64,000 bases of DNA from Algibacter lectus (GTDB taxonomy: Bacteria; Bacteroidota; Bacteroidia; Flavobacteriales; Flavobacteriaceae), in contig NZ_FOLN01000002.1 in assembly GCF_900112395.1 (NCBI RefSeq), forward strand, positions 1 through 64,000, given 5' to 3'. The position numbers and the translations under genes are program-made. Shown here piece by piece: positions 7,343 through 15,662 of the stretch. A model generated the notes under the pieces. That model did not search any database. It saw only the letters and a program-made list of their open reading frames with translations, and was not told the DNA's origin. Numbering within the stretch: position 1 is the first letter of the stretch; each line of letters opens with the position of its first letter.

Positions 7343-8809
7343 CTATTTAGAGGCGAGTTGTCTAATTTTAATATTTAAAGCCGCAAAAAGGAGTGTAGTA
7401 AACGGACTTAACCAGTTGAATATAGCATATACAAAATACTCTGATATGCCGACACCCAAAACCCCAGATTGATAAGCTCCACAGGTATTCCAAGGGATAA
7501 GTACCGAAGTTACCGTCCCGGAATCTTCTAAGGTTCTACTTAAATTTTCAGGGGCTAAACCACGATCTTCATAAGCTTTTTTAAACATTTTACCAGGAAT
7601 TACAATAGCTAAATATTGATCGGATGCTATAATGTTTAAGCCTAAACAGCTAATTACTGTACTAGCAAATAAACCAAATACAGAGGTGGCTATAGATAGT
7701 AACCCTTTTGTTATTCTAGCCAAGGCACCAATGCCATCCATAATACCACCAAAAATCATGGCACAAGTAATTAAATAGATGGTCCAAAGCATACCTTTCA
7801 TGCCACCAGCAGAAAAGAGCTCGTTTAGTTTTTCATTATCGGTAGTAATTTGTGTATCGGTTAAAATAGAGGTTGTAATTGTAGAGATTTTAGAATCTCC
7901 TAAACCATTAAGAATTTCTGGTTGAAAAACAAATGCAAAAACAGCCGCTAATAAAACACCCGTTACTAAAGCAATAAGGGGTTTTGTTTTTAAGAGAATT
8001 AAAGCAATTACAGTAACTGGTACTAAAAACAACCAAGGTGTAATATTAAATGTACTCGCTATAGTGACCAATAAACTTGAAACATCGGCACTTCCGGTAG
8101 TATCAACAGATAAACTTAAAATAGCAAAAACAACTAGGGTAATTATTATGGTAGGTATGGTGGTAAGCGTCATATACCTAATATGTGTAAATAAATCTGT
8201 TCCAGCCATGGCAGGAGCAAGGTTAGTGGTATCACTTAATGGCGACATTTTATCTCCAAAATAAGCACCAGAAATTACAGCACCAGCAATCATTCCAGGA
8301 GGAATTCCTAAAGCGGTACCAATACCAACTAGAGCAATACCAACGGTAGCCGATGTGGTCCAAGAACTTCCTGTTGCAATAGAGATTACGGCAGCAATAA
8401 TAACAGATGCTGGTAAGAATATACTTGGGCTTAGCACTTGCAAACCATAATAAACCATAGCAGGAATTACGCCACTAACAAGCCATGTACCAGCTAAAGC
8501 TCCAACTAAAAACAAGATCATAATCGGTATAAAAACACTTTTTAGGTTGGCCCAAACTTCGGTAACCATGCGGTTAACAGATACTTTGTTGTAAAAACCA
8601 ACTACGGCTGCAATGGCACCACCAATAAGTAAAATAAATTGATTAGAATATTCTCCAAACCATTCGCCATCCTTATAAGTGATGTTGTAAAATAATAAAC
8701 CCATTAGAAGAATTACAGGAATTAAAGCTTCCCAAATATTCAATTCTGAGTTTTCAATAATTGTTTCATGGTCTGCTTTTATCTCAGAAATATTCTTGTC
8801 GTCGTGCAT
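7343..8809 (-). CDS. nhaC: Na+/H+ antiporter, NhaC family
   Basis: A 488-residue inner-membrane protein with about 11-12 hydrophobic segments. It shows the NhaC-family signature regions: SSWTTSATVG in the middle, GAYFGDKMSPLSDTTNLAPA around residues 180-200, and the C-terminal IPWNTCGAYQSGVLG. These contain the conserved polar residues of the ion pathway. The antiporter would exchange sodium for protons and support salt and pH tolerance, fitting a marine lifestyle. Substrate could instead be malate/lactate, since MleN-type antiporters share this fold. The gene is divergent from the membrane hydrolase gene at 8903. Confidence 0.88.
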   Translation of the reverse strand: MHDDKNISEIKADHETIIENSELNIWEALIPVILLMGLLFYNITYKDGEWFGEYSNQFILLIGGAIAAVVGFYNKVSVNRMVTEVWANLKSVFIPIMILFLVGALAGTWLVSGVIPAMVYYGLQVLSPSIFLPASVIIAAVISIATGSSWTTSATVGIALVGIGTALGIPPGMIAGAVISGAYFGDKMSPLSDTTNLAPAMAGTDLFTHIRYMTLTTIPTIIITLVVFAILSLSVDTTGSADVSSLLVTIASTFNITPWLFLVPVTVIALILLKTKPLIALVTGVLLAAVFAFVFQPEILNGLGDSKISTITTSILTDTQITTDNEKLNELFSAGGMKGMLWTIYLITCAMIFGGIMDGIGALARITKGLLSIATSVFGLFASTVISCLGLNIIASDQYLAIVIPGKMFKKAYEDRGLAPENLSRTLEDSGTVTSVLIPWNTCGAYQSGVLGVGISEYFVYAIFNWLSPFTTLLFAALNIKIRQLASK

Positions 8810-8873
8810 GCTATCAATTTTGTACCGTAATGTTACGATTTTAGTTGAATGTATGCAAATAGAAATACTTGCT

Positions 8874-8881
8874 TACTTTTG
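8874..8881 (+). promoter_or_regulatory. -7 promoter box that fixes the start of the 8903 gene
   Basis: TACTTTTG matches TAnnTTTG and lies inside the longest open frame (which begins at 8849) but 22 nt before the ATG at 8903. This makes 8903 the better start codon. Confidence 0.55.
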
Positions 8882-8902
8882 CCATTCAATTCAAAAAATA
8901 TT

Positions 8903-9925
8903 ATGGATTCATTAACTCAAATCGTTTTAGGTGCTGCATGTGGCGAAGCTGTGTTAGGCAAGAAAATAGGTAATAAAGCGCTGTTATTTGGTGCAATAGG
9001 CGGCACGATTCCCGATTTGGATGTTATTGTGGGTGGCATAATTCATCAAAATAAAATTGATGCGATGTTATTTCACCGCGGGTTTATGCACTCCATTTTA
9101 TTTTCTGTTTTGGCGGCTTTTTTCTTCGGCTGGTTGGTTTTCAAGTTCTATAATACCAAAAAACGTATAGATACAACAAGCCAAAGTGATTGGGTACGTT
9201 TGTTTTTCTGGTCGCTTTTAACGCATCCCATATTAGATTGTTTTACACCTTATGGTACGCAATTGTTCGCACCATTTAGTAATTATAGAGTAGCTTTTAA
9301 TAATATTGCTGTGGTCGATCCGTTGTATACCGTTCCTTTTTTAGTATGTATTATTGTCTTAATGTTTTTTAAACGCACATCAGTAAAAAGAAGCATTTGG
9401 CTTAAATGGGGTATAGGGATCAGTTCGGTTTATATGCTTTTTACGGTGGTTAATAAATTGTATATCGATTCAGTTTTTAGAAGTTCTTTGGCAGAAAAAG
9501 AAATAGAATATTACCGTTACAGTTCTAACCCCGCACTTTTAAACAATATATTATGGTATGGCATTGCCGAAACAAAAAAGGGTTATTTTATCGCTAATTA
9601 TTCACTTTTAGACACTAAAAGTAGCTTTATTAATTTTGTGGAATTGCCAAAACAACGCGATTTAAAACCAGAAGCTTATCAAGATATAAAAGATCTAGCT
9701 TGGTTTAGTAATGGTTATTATAGTGTGTATAAAATGGAGGACAATAATTATCAATATAACGATTTGCGTTATCCGTTATTAGATGACAAAGATCCGAACT
9801 CTTCAGTATTTAAAATGAAACTTTTTAAAGAAGGCGGCCGCCTAAACATGATACCTTTTGAGCCAGAATTGAGAGATTTTAAAGCAGCTATCGCGAATCT
9901 GTGGGAACGTACAAAAGGAATTTAA
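8903..9925 (+). CDS. Membrane-bound metal-dependent hydrolase (YdjM-like)
   Basis: A 340-residue membrane protein of the YdjM/LexA-induced hydrolase-like family. I chose the ATG at 8903 because the product then begins MDSLTQIVLGAACGEAV, the usual family N-terminus, and a promoter box lies between it and the longer start at 8849. Family metal-site motifs are visible: GTIPDLD at about 33-39 and HRGFMHS at about 57-63, followed by four hydrophobic segments and THPILDCFTPYGTQ. A soluble C-terminal half of about 150 residues is added. The reaction is not known for the family. The stop overlaps the stop of the convergent gene by 4 bp. Confidence 0.78.
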   Translation: MDSLTQIVLGAACGEAVLGKKIGNKALLFGAIGGTIPDLDVIVGGIIHQNKIDAMLFHRGFMHSILFSVLAAFFFGWLVFKFYNTKKRIDTTSQSDWVRLFFWSLLTHPILDCFTPYGTQLFAPFSNYRVAFNNIAVVDPLYTVPFLVCIIVLMFFKRTSVKRSIWLKWGIGISSVYMLFTVVNKLYIDSVFRSSLAEKEIEYYRYSSNPALLNNILWYGIAETKKGYFIANYSLLDTKSSFINFVELPKQRDLKPEAYQDIKDLAWFSNGYYSVYKMEDNNYQYNDLRYPLLDDKDPNSSVFKMKLFKEGGRLNMIPFEPELRDFKAAIANLWERTKGI

Positions 9926-10467
9926 TCTTCTAAAATTTTGGTGTCAAAACCATCAATACTTTGGGTGTTGTTTTCTTTCCAGTAGTTTTCAATACGGGCT
10001 TTGCCTTGTTTTTCCGACCAAGAATTTAGCATACCACGTTCTTCTTTAAAATCCATAAAAGGAATAGAGTAGCCGCAAGATGTTTGTACAGATTCTATAT
10101 CCATAACAATAATTTGTCTAGAGCCTGTATTTCTTTCAAACAAACCAATATGCTCATGGTATTCCGCATCGCGCTCATGGTAGGTTATTGCACTACCATA
10201 AAGGCGTAAAATCAAAGGTTTACCTTCAAAAGCACAAAACATAATAGTCATTCGGTTTTTTTGCAGTAGGTGAGCAGCTGTTTCGTTGCCACTACCTGTT
10301 AAGTTCAACCAAACTATTTTATTAGGCGATAAAACCCGAAGTGAATCATGTCCTTTTGGTGAAATATTTATGCGTCCATCACTAGCCGCTGTACCAACAA
10401 AAAAGATATGTTGGGCTTTAATAAAATCTTCAATTTCTGGAGTTATACTCGGTTTAAAATCACTCAT
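9922..10467 (-). CDS. Pyridoxamine 5'-phosphate oxidase-fold protein
   Basis: A 181-residue cytoplasmic protein with a split beta-barrel flavin-binding fold. The N-terminal part IFFVGTAASDGRINISPKG and the strand IVWLNLTGSGNETAAHL are the hallmarks of the PNPOx-like family that binds FMN or a related cofactor. It is shorter than true PdxH and lacks its substrate motifs, so an FMN-dependent reductase or binding role is more likely than pyridoxal phosphate synthesis. It is the third gene of a minus-strand run smpB, NTF2-like gene, this gene, with a gap of only 17 nt to the previous gene. Confidence 0.8.
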   Translation of the reverse strand: MSDFKPSITPEIEDFIKAQHIFFVGTAASDGRINISPKGHDSLRVLSPNKIVWLNLTGSGNETAAHLLQKNRMTIMFCAFEGKPLILRLYGSAITYHERDAEYHEHIGLFERNTGSRQIIVMDIESVQTSCGYSIPFMDFKEERGMLNSWSEKQGKARIENYWKENNTQSIDGFDTKILED

Positions 10468-10484
10468 TTAAATGGTGTAAGAAA

Positions 10485-11066
10485 TTAATCTAAATATTTA
10501 GAAGGAATCGGGTTTAACCAAGTTTCCTGAGTCCAGTACATATTCAAAATCCACCAACGCTCGCCATCATTCAGTAATTGTATACTGTTAATGCCTCGCA
10601 TTTCAGAGTCTTCTTTATTTTCATCTTCCGTATTATAGGTTTTATAACTACTAAAAACATGCGCCATACGGCCATACTCTTCTGTTTTTCTGCGCATTTC
10701 TTTTTTTACAAAACCATTAGATGTAATCCATTTACTAGAACTTTTTACATAATCTGCAGCACCCATAAATTTCACCTGAAACTCTCTATCATTATTTCTT
10801 CCTGCTGTAATTAATTTTGCATCTGGGTGAAACAAAAGTTTAAAAAGTTTCCAATCACGTTCTTCATTCTTTTTCCCCGAAACCACATCATAAAGTGTAT
10901 TAACCACATTATTTACGGTTGCATAATTTTCCGAGTAGTCAATTGGCTCTACAGCTTTTTCTTTGCCGGTTTCCTTTCCCTTTTCTTGTCCTTTTTTAGG
11001 CCCTTTTTGCGCCTGAGCGGTAATAGAAATTGCAGTTAAAAAAAGTATAAAAACGTATTTCTTCAT
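10485..11066 (-). CDS. Exported NTF2-like (SnoaL-type) protein
   Basis: A 193-residue protein with a signal peptide (1-19, ending AQA). A very charged linker rich in Lys, Gly and Glu (20-40) separates it from a domain at about 45-190 that looks like the NTF2/SnoaL cone: an N-terminal helix (NNVVNTLYDVVSG), WKLFKLLFHPDAKLI, and closing strands with WWILNMYWTQETW. Such domains bind small ligands or serve as scaffolds; no catalytic set is recognisable. Only 6 nt separate it from smpB upstream, so they share a transcript. Confidence 0.65.
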   Translation of the reverse strand: MKKYVFILFLTAISITAQAQKGPKKGQEKGKETGKEKAVEPIDYSENYATVNNVVNTLYDVVSGKKNEERDWKLFKLLFHPDAKLITAGRNNDREFQVKFMGAADYVKSSSKWITSNGFVKKEMRRKTEEYGRMAHVFSSYKTYNTEDENKEDSEMRGINSIQLLNDGERWWILNMYWTQETWLNPIPSKYLD

Positions 11067-11072
11067 GGTTGC

Positions 11073-11531
11073 TTATTTGTAAATTTTCTTAATTCGATCT
11101 AAGTTTCGTTTATTATCACGATCTTTTATAGTTTCACGTTTATCATATAGTTTTTTACCTTTAGCCAAAGCAATAACTAATTTAGCGTAACCTTTTTCGT
11201 TAATAAATAAACGCAACGGAATTATAGTTAAACCTGTATTTTGCACTTCTTTATGCAATTTTTTTAATTCCTTTCGGTTTAGCAGCAATTTTCGTTCCGC
11301 TTTTGGCTTATGGTTATAATAATTCCCATAGATATATTCCTCAACCGTCATATTTATTACAAAAAGTTCGCCAGCCTCGTTAAACTCGCAAAAACTTTCG
11401 GCAATAGATGCTCTACTACTTCTAATCGACTTAATTTCAGTACCCGAAAGTACAATTCCTGCGGTGTACTTATCTAAAATCTCGTATAGAAAGCGCGCCT
11501 TTTTGTTCTGTATGTTTATCTTATTTTGCAT
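11073..11531 (-). CDS. smpB: SsrA-binding protein SmpB
   Basis: SmpB binds tmRNA and brings it to stalled ribosomes for trans-translation. The product of the ATG at 11531 is 152 residues, starts MQNKINIQNKKARFLYE and has the expected OB-fold sequence TAGIVLSGTEIKSIR, AESFCEF, and the basic C-terminal tail KGKKLYDKRETIKDRDNKR that inserts in the ribosome. A longer frame starts from a TTG at 11540, but the ATG fits the family. A -7 box at 11538-11545 would place the transcript start almost at the ATG. Two unrelated-looking genes follow in the same direction. Confidence 0.95.
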   Translation of the reverse strand: MQNKINIQNKKARFLYEILDKYTAGIVLSGTEIKSIRSSRASIAESFCEFNEAGELFVINMTVEEYIYGNYYNHKPKAERKLLLNRKELKKLHKEVQNTGLTIIPLRLFINEKGYAKLVIALAKGKKLYDKRETIKDRDNKRNLDRIKKIYK

Positions 11532-11537
11532 GACCAA

Positions 11538-11545
11538 CAAAATTA
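11538..11545 (-). promoter_or_regulatory. -7 promoter box of smpB
   Basis: TAATTTTG on the minus strand ends only 6 nt before the smpB ATG, which would give a nearly leaderless transcript. The match is perfect for TAnnTTTG, but the closeness keeps confidence moderate. Confidence 0.4.
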
Positions 11546-11637
11546 CAAAAATTATTATGGCATTCCCTTTTTTAAAGCTAGAAGATTTTCGAAAAATAAA
11601 ATCTTTTAACTTTAAAAAACGTCGGGCTATACGCTAC

Positions 11638-11711
11638 AAGTCCTCGTGCCACCAATTACCATTGGCATCACTGTGGGCTTTTCACTGCTATCCCTAATGC
11701 GAGCGCCAAGG
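11638..11711 (+). repeat. Dispersed intergenic repeat, variant copy (R3)
   Basis: Within the 324-bp gap between smpB and the S41 peptidase gene, about 85 bp begin GTCGGGCTATACGC (11622 onward) and end TGCTATCCCTAATGCG. These ends match the ends of the repeats at 54270-54367 and 63243-63339, while the centre is different and contains its own small hairpin (TGCCA...TGGCA). I see no gene in the gap. Confidence 0.45.
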
Positions 11712-11765
11712 TTCTGGATTTCAATAAGTACTGTGGCCTCCGCGCAACATTTTACAATTTTAGAA

Positions 11766-11793
11766 AACACGCTAATCATAGCGTTTTCTTAAA
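11766..11793 (+). terminator. Hairpin in the smpB-S41 gap
   Basis: AAAACACGCTA pairs imperfectly with TAGCGTTTT and is followed by CTTAAAA. It has terminator shape but no gene ends nearby on the plus strand, so it may belong to the repeat. Confidence 0.3.
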
Positions 11794-11855
11794 ATAGAGT
11801 CGTCTATCAAAAAAATAAATTACATTTACAATACTAAAATTATTGTCCGGTATAC

Positions 11856-13439
11856 ATGCGTAAATTCTCCATATTTTTAATCTCATTTAGTTTCTGTATT
11901 TCATGCGTAAGCGTTAAAAAACATAATGCACAAATAGAAGCATTACACACACCAGAGAGCTTGCATATGGATATAGATCGAGTTTATAATCAATTAAAAA
12001 AGCACCATCCAAATCTATATCAATATACCTCTAAAACCGATTTAGACTTTAAATTCGACAGCCTAAAAAGAGCCATAAACTCACCAATTAATTCGCGAGA
12101 TTTTTATAAAAAATTAGCACCAGTAGTAGCGCAGGTAAAGCAAGGGCACGTATCTTTAGGGTCGGCATATACAGAGTATACAAGAAAAGAGCTTAAAGCA
12201 TTAAAAAAGAAAAAGTTTGAGTTTTACGATCTCGATTTCGAATATTTAGACCATAAACTTTGGGTTATAGAAACTAGAGGTAAAGATTCCTCTTTAGTAG
12301 GAGCAGAAGTGCTTAAACTAGAAAACGAAAATGTATCCGATTTAATAACTGGGTTTAAATCACGTTTTGCTTCCGATGGTTATAATCAAACTTTACAAAA
12401 CAGATTGGTAGGCCGAAATTTTTCAACATTTTATTTTAAAGAGAAAGGTTTTATCGATAGTTTACAAGTACAGTTCAAACTAAATGATTCTGTGTTTATA
12501 AAAACACTAAAGCGTATTGATAAAAAAGAAAAAACTAAAGAAAACGATTCCATTGCTCCAGAGCCAAAACCTATAATAAAATTAAGTAAAGCGAAAAAAA
12601 AACAAAATAGAATTGCAGAACGAAATAAGCGCAAAAAGCATAGAGAGTTAGGTTTTATAGCTAAAAGTAAAGAGTACACACGTAATTTTAGTTTTATTGG
12701 TAAAGACAGCGCCACGGCTTACATTAAAATTAGAGGCTTTAATAATGGTAACTACCGAAAGTTTTATAAAAAAAGTTTCAAAAAGTTAGATTCTGCTAAA
12801 ACCAAAAACTTGGTACTCGATTTAAGAGATAATGGAGGCGGGCGCATAGCCGAAATAAACTATTTATACAGCTATCTAGCGAAAACAAAATACCAATTTA
12901 TGGCACCTGCCGAAGTAAATAGACGCTTGTCTTTTTTTCCGGCGTTTATGAATAACACCTCTTCGGTTGCTACTAAAATATTTATGGGTATTGCATCACC
13001 ATTTATAGCGGTAGACAATCTTTTAAAAACAAAAAAGCAAGATGGAAAGCTCTATTATAGATTTCCATATTCCAAAGAAAAAGAACCTAGAGACCAAAAC
13101 TACACAGGGAATTTATATGTATTAACAAATGGAAACTCGTTTTCTGCATCGGCTTTAATTTCTACGCATTTAAAAGCAACTAAAAGAGCTGTTTTTGTTG
13201 GTGAAGAAACAGGTGGCGCTTATAATGGTTGTGTTGCAGGTTTGTATAAAATTTATCAATTACCAGAAACGAAGTTAAAAATTAGAATGGGGCTTATGCA
13301 AATAGAAGCACCGTTTAAACAAAATCCTGATGGTTTTGGTATTAAGCCTAATGTTGAAATAACGCCAACCATTTCAGATAGACTTTCCGGAAAAGATCCT
13401 GAACTTGAATGGATTTTATCAGACATTTCTAAAAATTAA
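11856..13439 (+). CDS. S41 family peptidase, lipoprotein
   Basis: A 527-residue cell-envelope protease of the S41 (C-terminal processing/tail-specific) family. The N-terminus is a lipoprotein signal with Cys14 and Cys17 available (FCISC). An alpha-helical region (30-110) and a strand-rich region precede the peptidase core: NLVLDLRDNGGGRIAEI near 315-330 and GNSFSASAL near 428, where the serine in the FSASA context is the nucleophile, then VGEETGGAYNG. A basic Lys/Arg-rich insertion at about 235-275 is unusual. No clear PDZ domain is visible, so it may be of the tricorn-like rather than the CtpA subgroup. It is monocistronic, with a strong terminator. Confidence 0.82.
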   Translation: MRKFSIFLISFSFCISCVSVKKHNAQIEALHTPESLHMDIDRVYNQLKKHHPNLYQYTSKTDLDFKFDSLKRAINSPINSRDFYKKLAPVVAQVKQGHVSLGSAYTEYTRKELKALKKKKFEFYDLDFEYLDHKLWVIETRGKDSSLVGAEVLKLENENVSDLITGFKSRFASDGYNQTLQNRLVGRNFSTFYFKEKGFIDSLQVQFKLNDSVFIKTLKRIDKKEKTKENDSIAPEPKPIIKLSKAKKKQNRIAERNKRKKHRELGFIAKSKEYTRNFSFIGKDSATAYIKIRGFNNGNYRKFYKKSFKKLDSAKTKNLVLDLRDNGGGRIAEINYLYSYLAKTKYQFMAPAEVNRRLSFFPAFMNNTSSVATKIFMGIASPFIAVDNLLKTKKQDGKLYYRFPYSKEKEPRDQNYTGNLYVLTNGNSFSASALISTHLKATKRAVFVGEETGGAYNGCVAGLYKIYQLPETKLKIRMGLMQIEAPFKQNPDGFGIKPNVEITPTISDRLSGKDPELEWILSDISKN

Positions 13440-13463
13440 AAATATTTGGCAATGTATTTGCTT

Positions 13464-13504
13464 AAAACAATTTGAAAACAATAATTTCGTTTTCAAATTG
13501 TTTT
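13464..13504. terminator. Strong terminator after the S41 peptidase gene
   Basis: A perfect 16-bp stem (13464-13479 with 13489-13504) with a 9-nt loop, A-rich before and T-rich after, lies 25 nt past the stop codon. Confidence 0.85.
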
Positions 13505-13532
13505 ACAATCTACATACAACAAGATTTTCCTT

Positions 13533-14237
13533 ATGAAATTAATAAAATTATCAACCTTACTATTTTTTGTTTCCACGTTAATTCTTTCTGCGCAAAGTAT
13601 TAATCAATTGGATAATGCAGGAAAACGAGATGGCGTTTGGAAGAAAAACTTCGATAATACCGATGTAATTCGTTATCAAGGCACTTTTCTACATGGTAAA
13701 GAAGTAGGTGAATTCAAGTTTTATAAAAACGTTAGAGGTAAAGCAGTATTATCTGCAACAAAATTGTTTAATAAAAATAATAACATTGCTAAAGTGGTGT
13801 TTTTAGCCTCAAACGGAAAAGTAATTAGTGAAGGTGAAATGGATGGTAAAACCTATATTGGCACCTGGAAATACTATCAAAAAAGTAATAATAATCTACT
13901 CATTTTAGAACACTTTGATAATGCTGGTGCGTTAATTGGCGAACGTTTGGTGTATTATAAAAATGGAGAAATAGCCCAAAGAGAGAACTATAAAGCCGGA
14001 AAACTTCATGGCGAATCGTTTTGGTATTCAGAAAATAAGGTGGTTTTAAAATCTTATGTTTATGAAAATGGCGAAATTCATGGACCAGCAAAAATTTATA
14101 ATGGCAAAGGCGAATTACTTATCGATGGCCAATACAAACGCGATAAAAAACATGGCGTTTGGAAATACTACGAAAACGGCAAACTAACAACCGAAAAAGA
14201 TTTTACATACGTGCCAAAGTACATTAAAAAACAATAA
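13533..14237 (+). CDS. Exported MORN-repeat variant (YwqK-like) protein
   Basis: A 234-residue protein with a signal peptide (1-21, ending LSAQ). The rest is a chain of about eight MORN-like beta-hairpin repeats: GKRDGVWKK, GEFKFYKN, GTWKYYQKS, YYKNGEIAQRE, GKLHGESFWY, NGEIHGPAKIYN, DKKHGVWKYYENGK. Databases label this family as 'toxin-antitoxin system YwqK family antitoxin', but no toxin gene is adjacent, so I do not propose a toxin-antitoxin role. A periplasmic or surface-exposed structural or binding role is more likely in Bacteroidetes. Confidence 0.8.
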   Translation: MKLIKLSTLLFFVSTLILSAQSINQLDNAGKRDGVWKKNFDNTDVIRYQGTFLHGKEVGEFKFYKNVRGKAVLSATKLFNKNNNIAKVVFLASNGKVISEGEMDGKTYIGTWKYYQKSNNNLLILEHFDNAGALIGERLVYYKNGEIAQRENYKAGKLHGESFWYSENKVVLKSYVYENGEIHGPAKIYNGKGELLIDGQYKRDKKHGVWKYYENGKLTTEKDFTYVPKYIKKQ

Positions 14238-14337
14238 TACGCTTGCTCTTTTTAGGCTTACAAACTGTATGTGTTTTACTTATAAATAGGATAGTTATTT
14301 ACTATCGAAATTCAATTTAAATACAATCCATAATACC

Positions 14338-14345
14338 TACCTTTG
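14338..14345 (+). promoter_or_regulatory. -7 promoter box upstream of mnmA
   Basis: TACCTTTG matches TAnnTTTG about 105 nt before the mnmA start. The leader between them has no recognised structure. Confidence 0.45.
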
Positions 14346-14450
14346 TAAACTAATTTTTTTAGACAACAAACCATTAATTAAAACAATGTATTTGCTGGTT
14401 TTTCTAGGTTATATCTAGATTATCGGTACATATATTTTATTATATAAAGC

Positions 14451-15638
14451 ATGAAACGAGTTGTAATTGGACTTTCGGGAGGTGTAGATTCTAGTGTTGC
14501 TGCATATTTATTACAGGAGCAAGGTTATGAAGTTATCGGACTATTTATGAAAAACTGGCACGATGATACGGTTACCATATCAAATGAATGTCCGTGGCTA
14601 GATGATAGTAATGATGCAATGTTGGTTGCCGAAAAGCTTGGTATTCCTTTTCAAACGGTAGATTTAAGTGAAGAATATAAGGAGCGTATTGTAGATTACA
14701 TGTTCAATGAATATGAAAAAGGACGTACGCCAAATCCTGATGTACTTTGTAATAGAGAGATTAAGTTTGATGTTTTCATGAAAATCGCTCTAGATTTAGG
14801 TGCAGATTATGTTGCTACAGGGCATTATTGCCGTAAAGGAACACTTGAAAAAGATGATGAATCTGTTTATCAATTATTAGCAGGTGTCGATGGAAATAAG
14901 GATCAATCTTATTTCTTATGTCAGTTATCACAAGAGCAACTTGCAAAATCACTGTTTCCTATAGGGGAATTAACTAAGCCAGAAGTGCGCGAAATTGCTA
15001 TGAGTTTAGATTTAGTTACTGCAGAGAAAAAAGATTCTCAAGGACTTTGTTTTATTGGGAAGGTAAAATTACCCGATTTCCTTCAGCAACAGCTAAAACC
15101 AAAAGAAGGTGTTATTGTTGAGATTTCTAATGATCTTGATATATATAAGGAAACAGAGCAGAGTTTTGCTTCCGAAGAAGAAAAATTGGCCTATTCATCT
15201 CGTAAAATTGATTATAAAGTTGATTTAGGAAAAATAGTAGGTAAGCATCAGGGTGCGCATTATTTTACAAAAGGTCAACGAAAAGGTTTAGGTGTTGGTG
15301 GTACTATCGAGCCTTTATTTGTAATTGATACAGATGTAAATGAAAATGTAATTTACACAGGTCAAGGAAAAGCACATCCGGGATTATTTAAAAGGGCTCT
15401 TTTTGTAACCAATGATGAGTTACATTGGGTGCGAGAAGATTTAGCTATCGCGAATGGGGAAACCATGGAAGTACTAGCTAGAATACGCTATCGCCAAGCT
15501 TTAGAAAAAGCTACTTTACATAAAGTAGAATTGGGTATGTATGTAGAATTCGAGAATCCGCAATCGGCTATTACGGAGGGACAATTTGTAGCATGGTATT
15601 TTGAAGATGAGTTACTTGGTTCCGGAGTTATTTCGTAA
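14451..15638 (+). CDS. mnmA: tRNA 2-thiouridylase MnmA
   Basis: MnmA puts sulfur on U34 of tRNAs for Lys, Glu and Gln in the cytoplasm, using ATP and a relayed persulfide. The 395-residue length is normal. Visible motifs are the PP-loop SGGVDSS (9-15), the substrate tRNA segment [12 protein letters not shown] with the first catalytic cysteine (Cys100), and DSQGLCFIG with the second (about Cys200). The central [10 protein letters not shown] region and the C-terminal beta-barrel are also present. Only 24 nt separate it from the following subtilase gene, so the two may be cotranscribed although functionally unrelated. Confidence 0.95.
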   Translation: MKRVVIGLSGGVDSSVAAYLLQEQGYEVIGLFMKNWHDDTVTISNECPWLDDSNDAMLVAEKLGIPFQTVDLSEEYKERIVDYMFNEYEKGRTPNPDVLCNREIKFDVFMKIALDLGADYVATGHYCRKGTLEKDDESVYQLLAGVDGNKDQSYFLCQLSQEQLAKSLFPIGELTKPEVREIAMSLDLVTAEKKDSQGLCFIGKVKLPDFLQQQLKPKEGVIVEISNDLDIYKETEQSFASEEEKLAYSSRKIDYKVDLGKIVGKHQGAHYFTKGQRKGLGVGGTIEPLFVIDTDVNENVIYTGQGKAHPGLFKRALFVTNDELHWVREDLAIANGETMEVLARIRYRQALEKATLHKVELGMYVEFENPQSAITEGQFVAWYFEDELLGSGVIS

Positions 15639-15662
15639 CTTAGTGCATCTAAATCTATTACA

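Noticed and set aside
8849-8902. Upstream ATG of the membrane hydrolase gene
   Set aside because: A promoter box lies between it and the ATG at 8903, and the family N-terminus begins at 8903.
13533-14237. Toxin-antitoxin role for the MORN-repeat protein
   Set aside because: The name comes from database labels; there is no adjacent toxin gene and the protein is exported.
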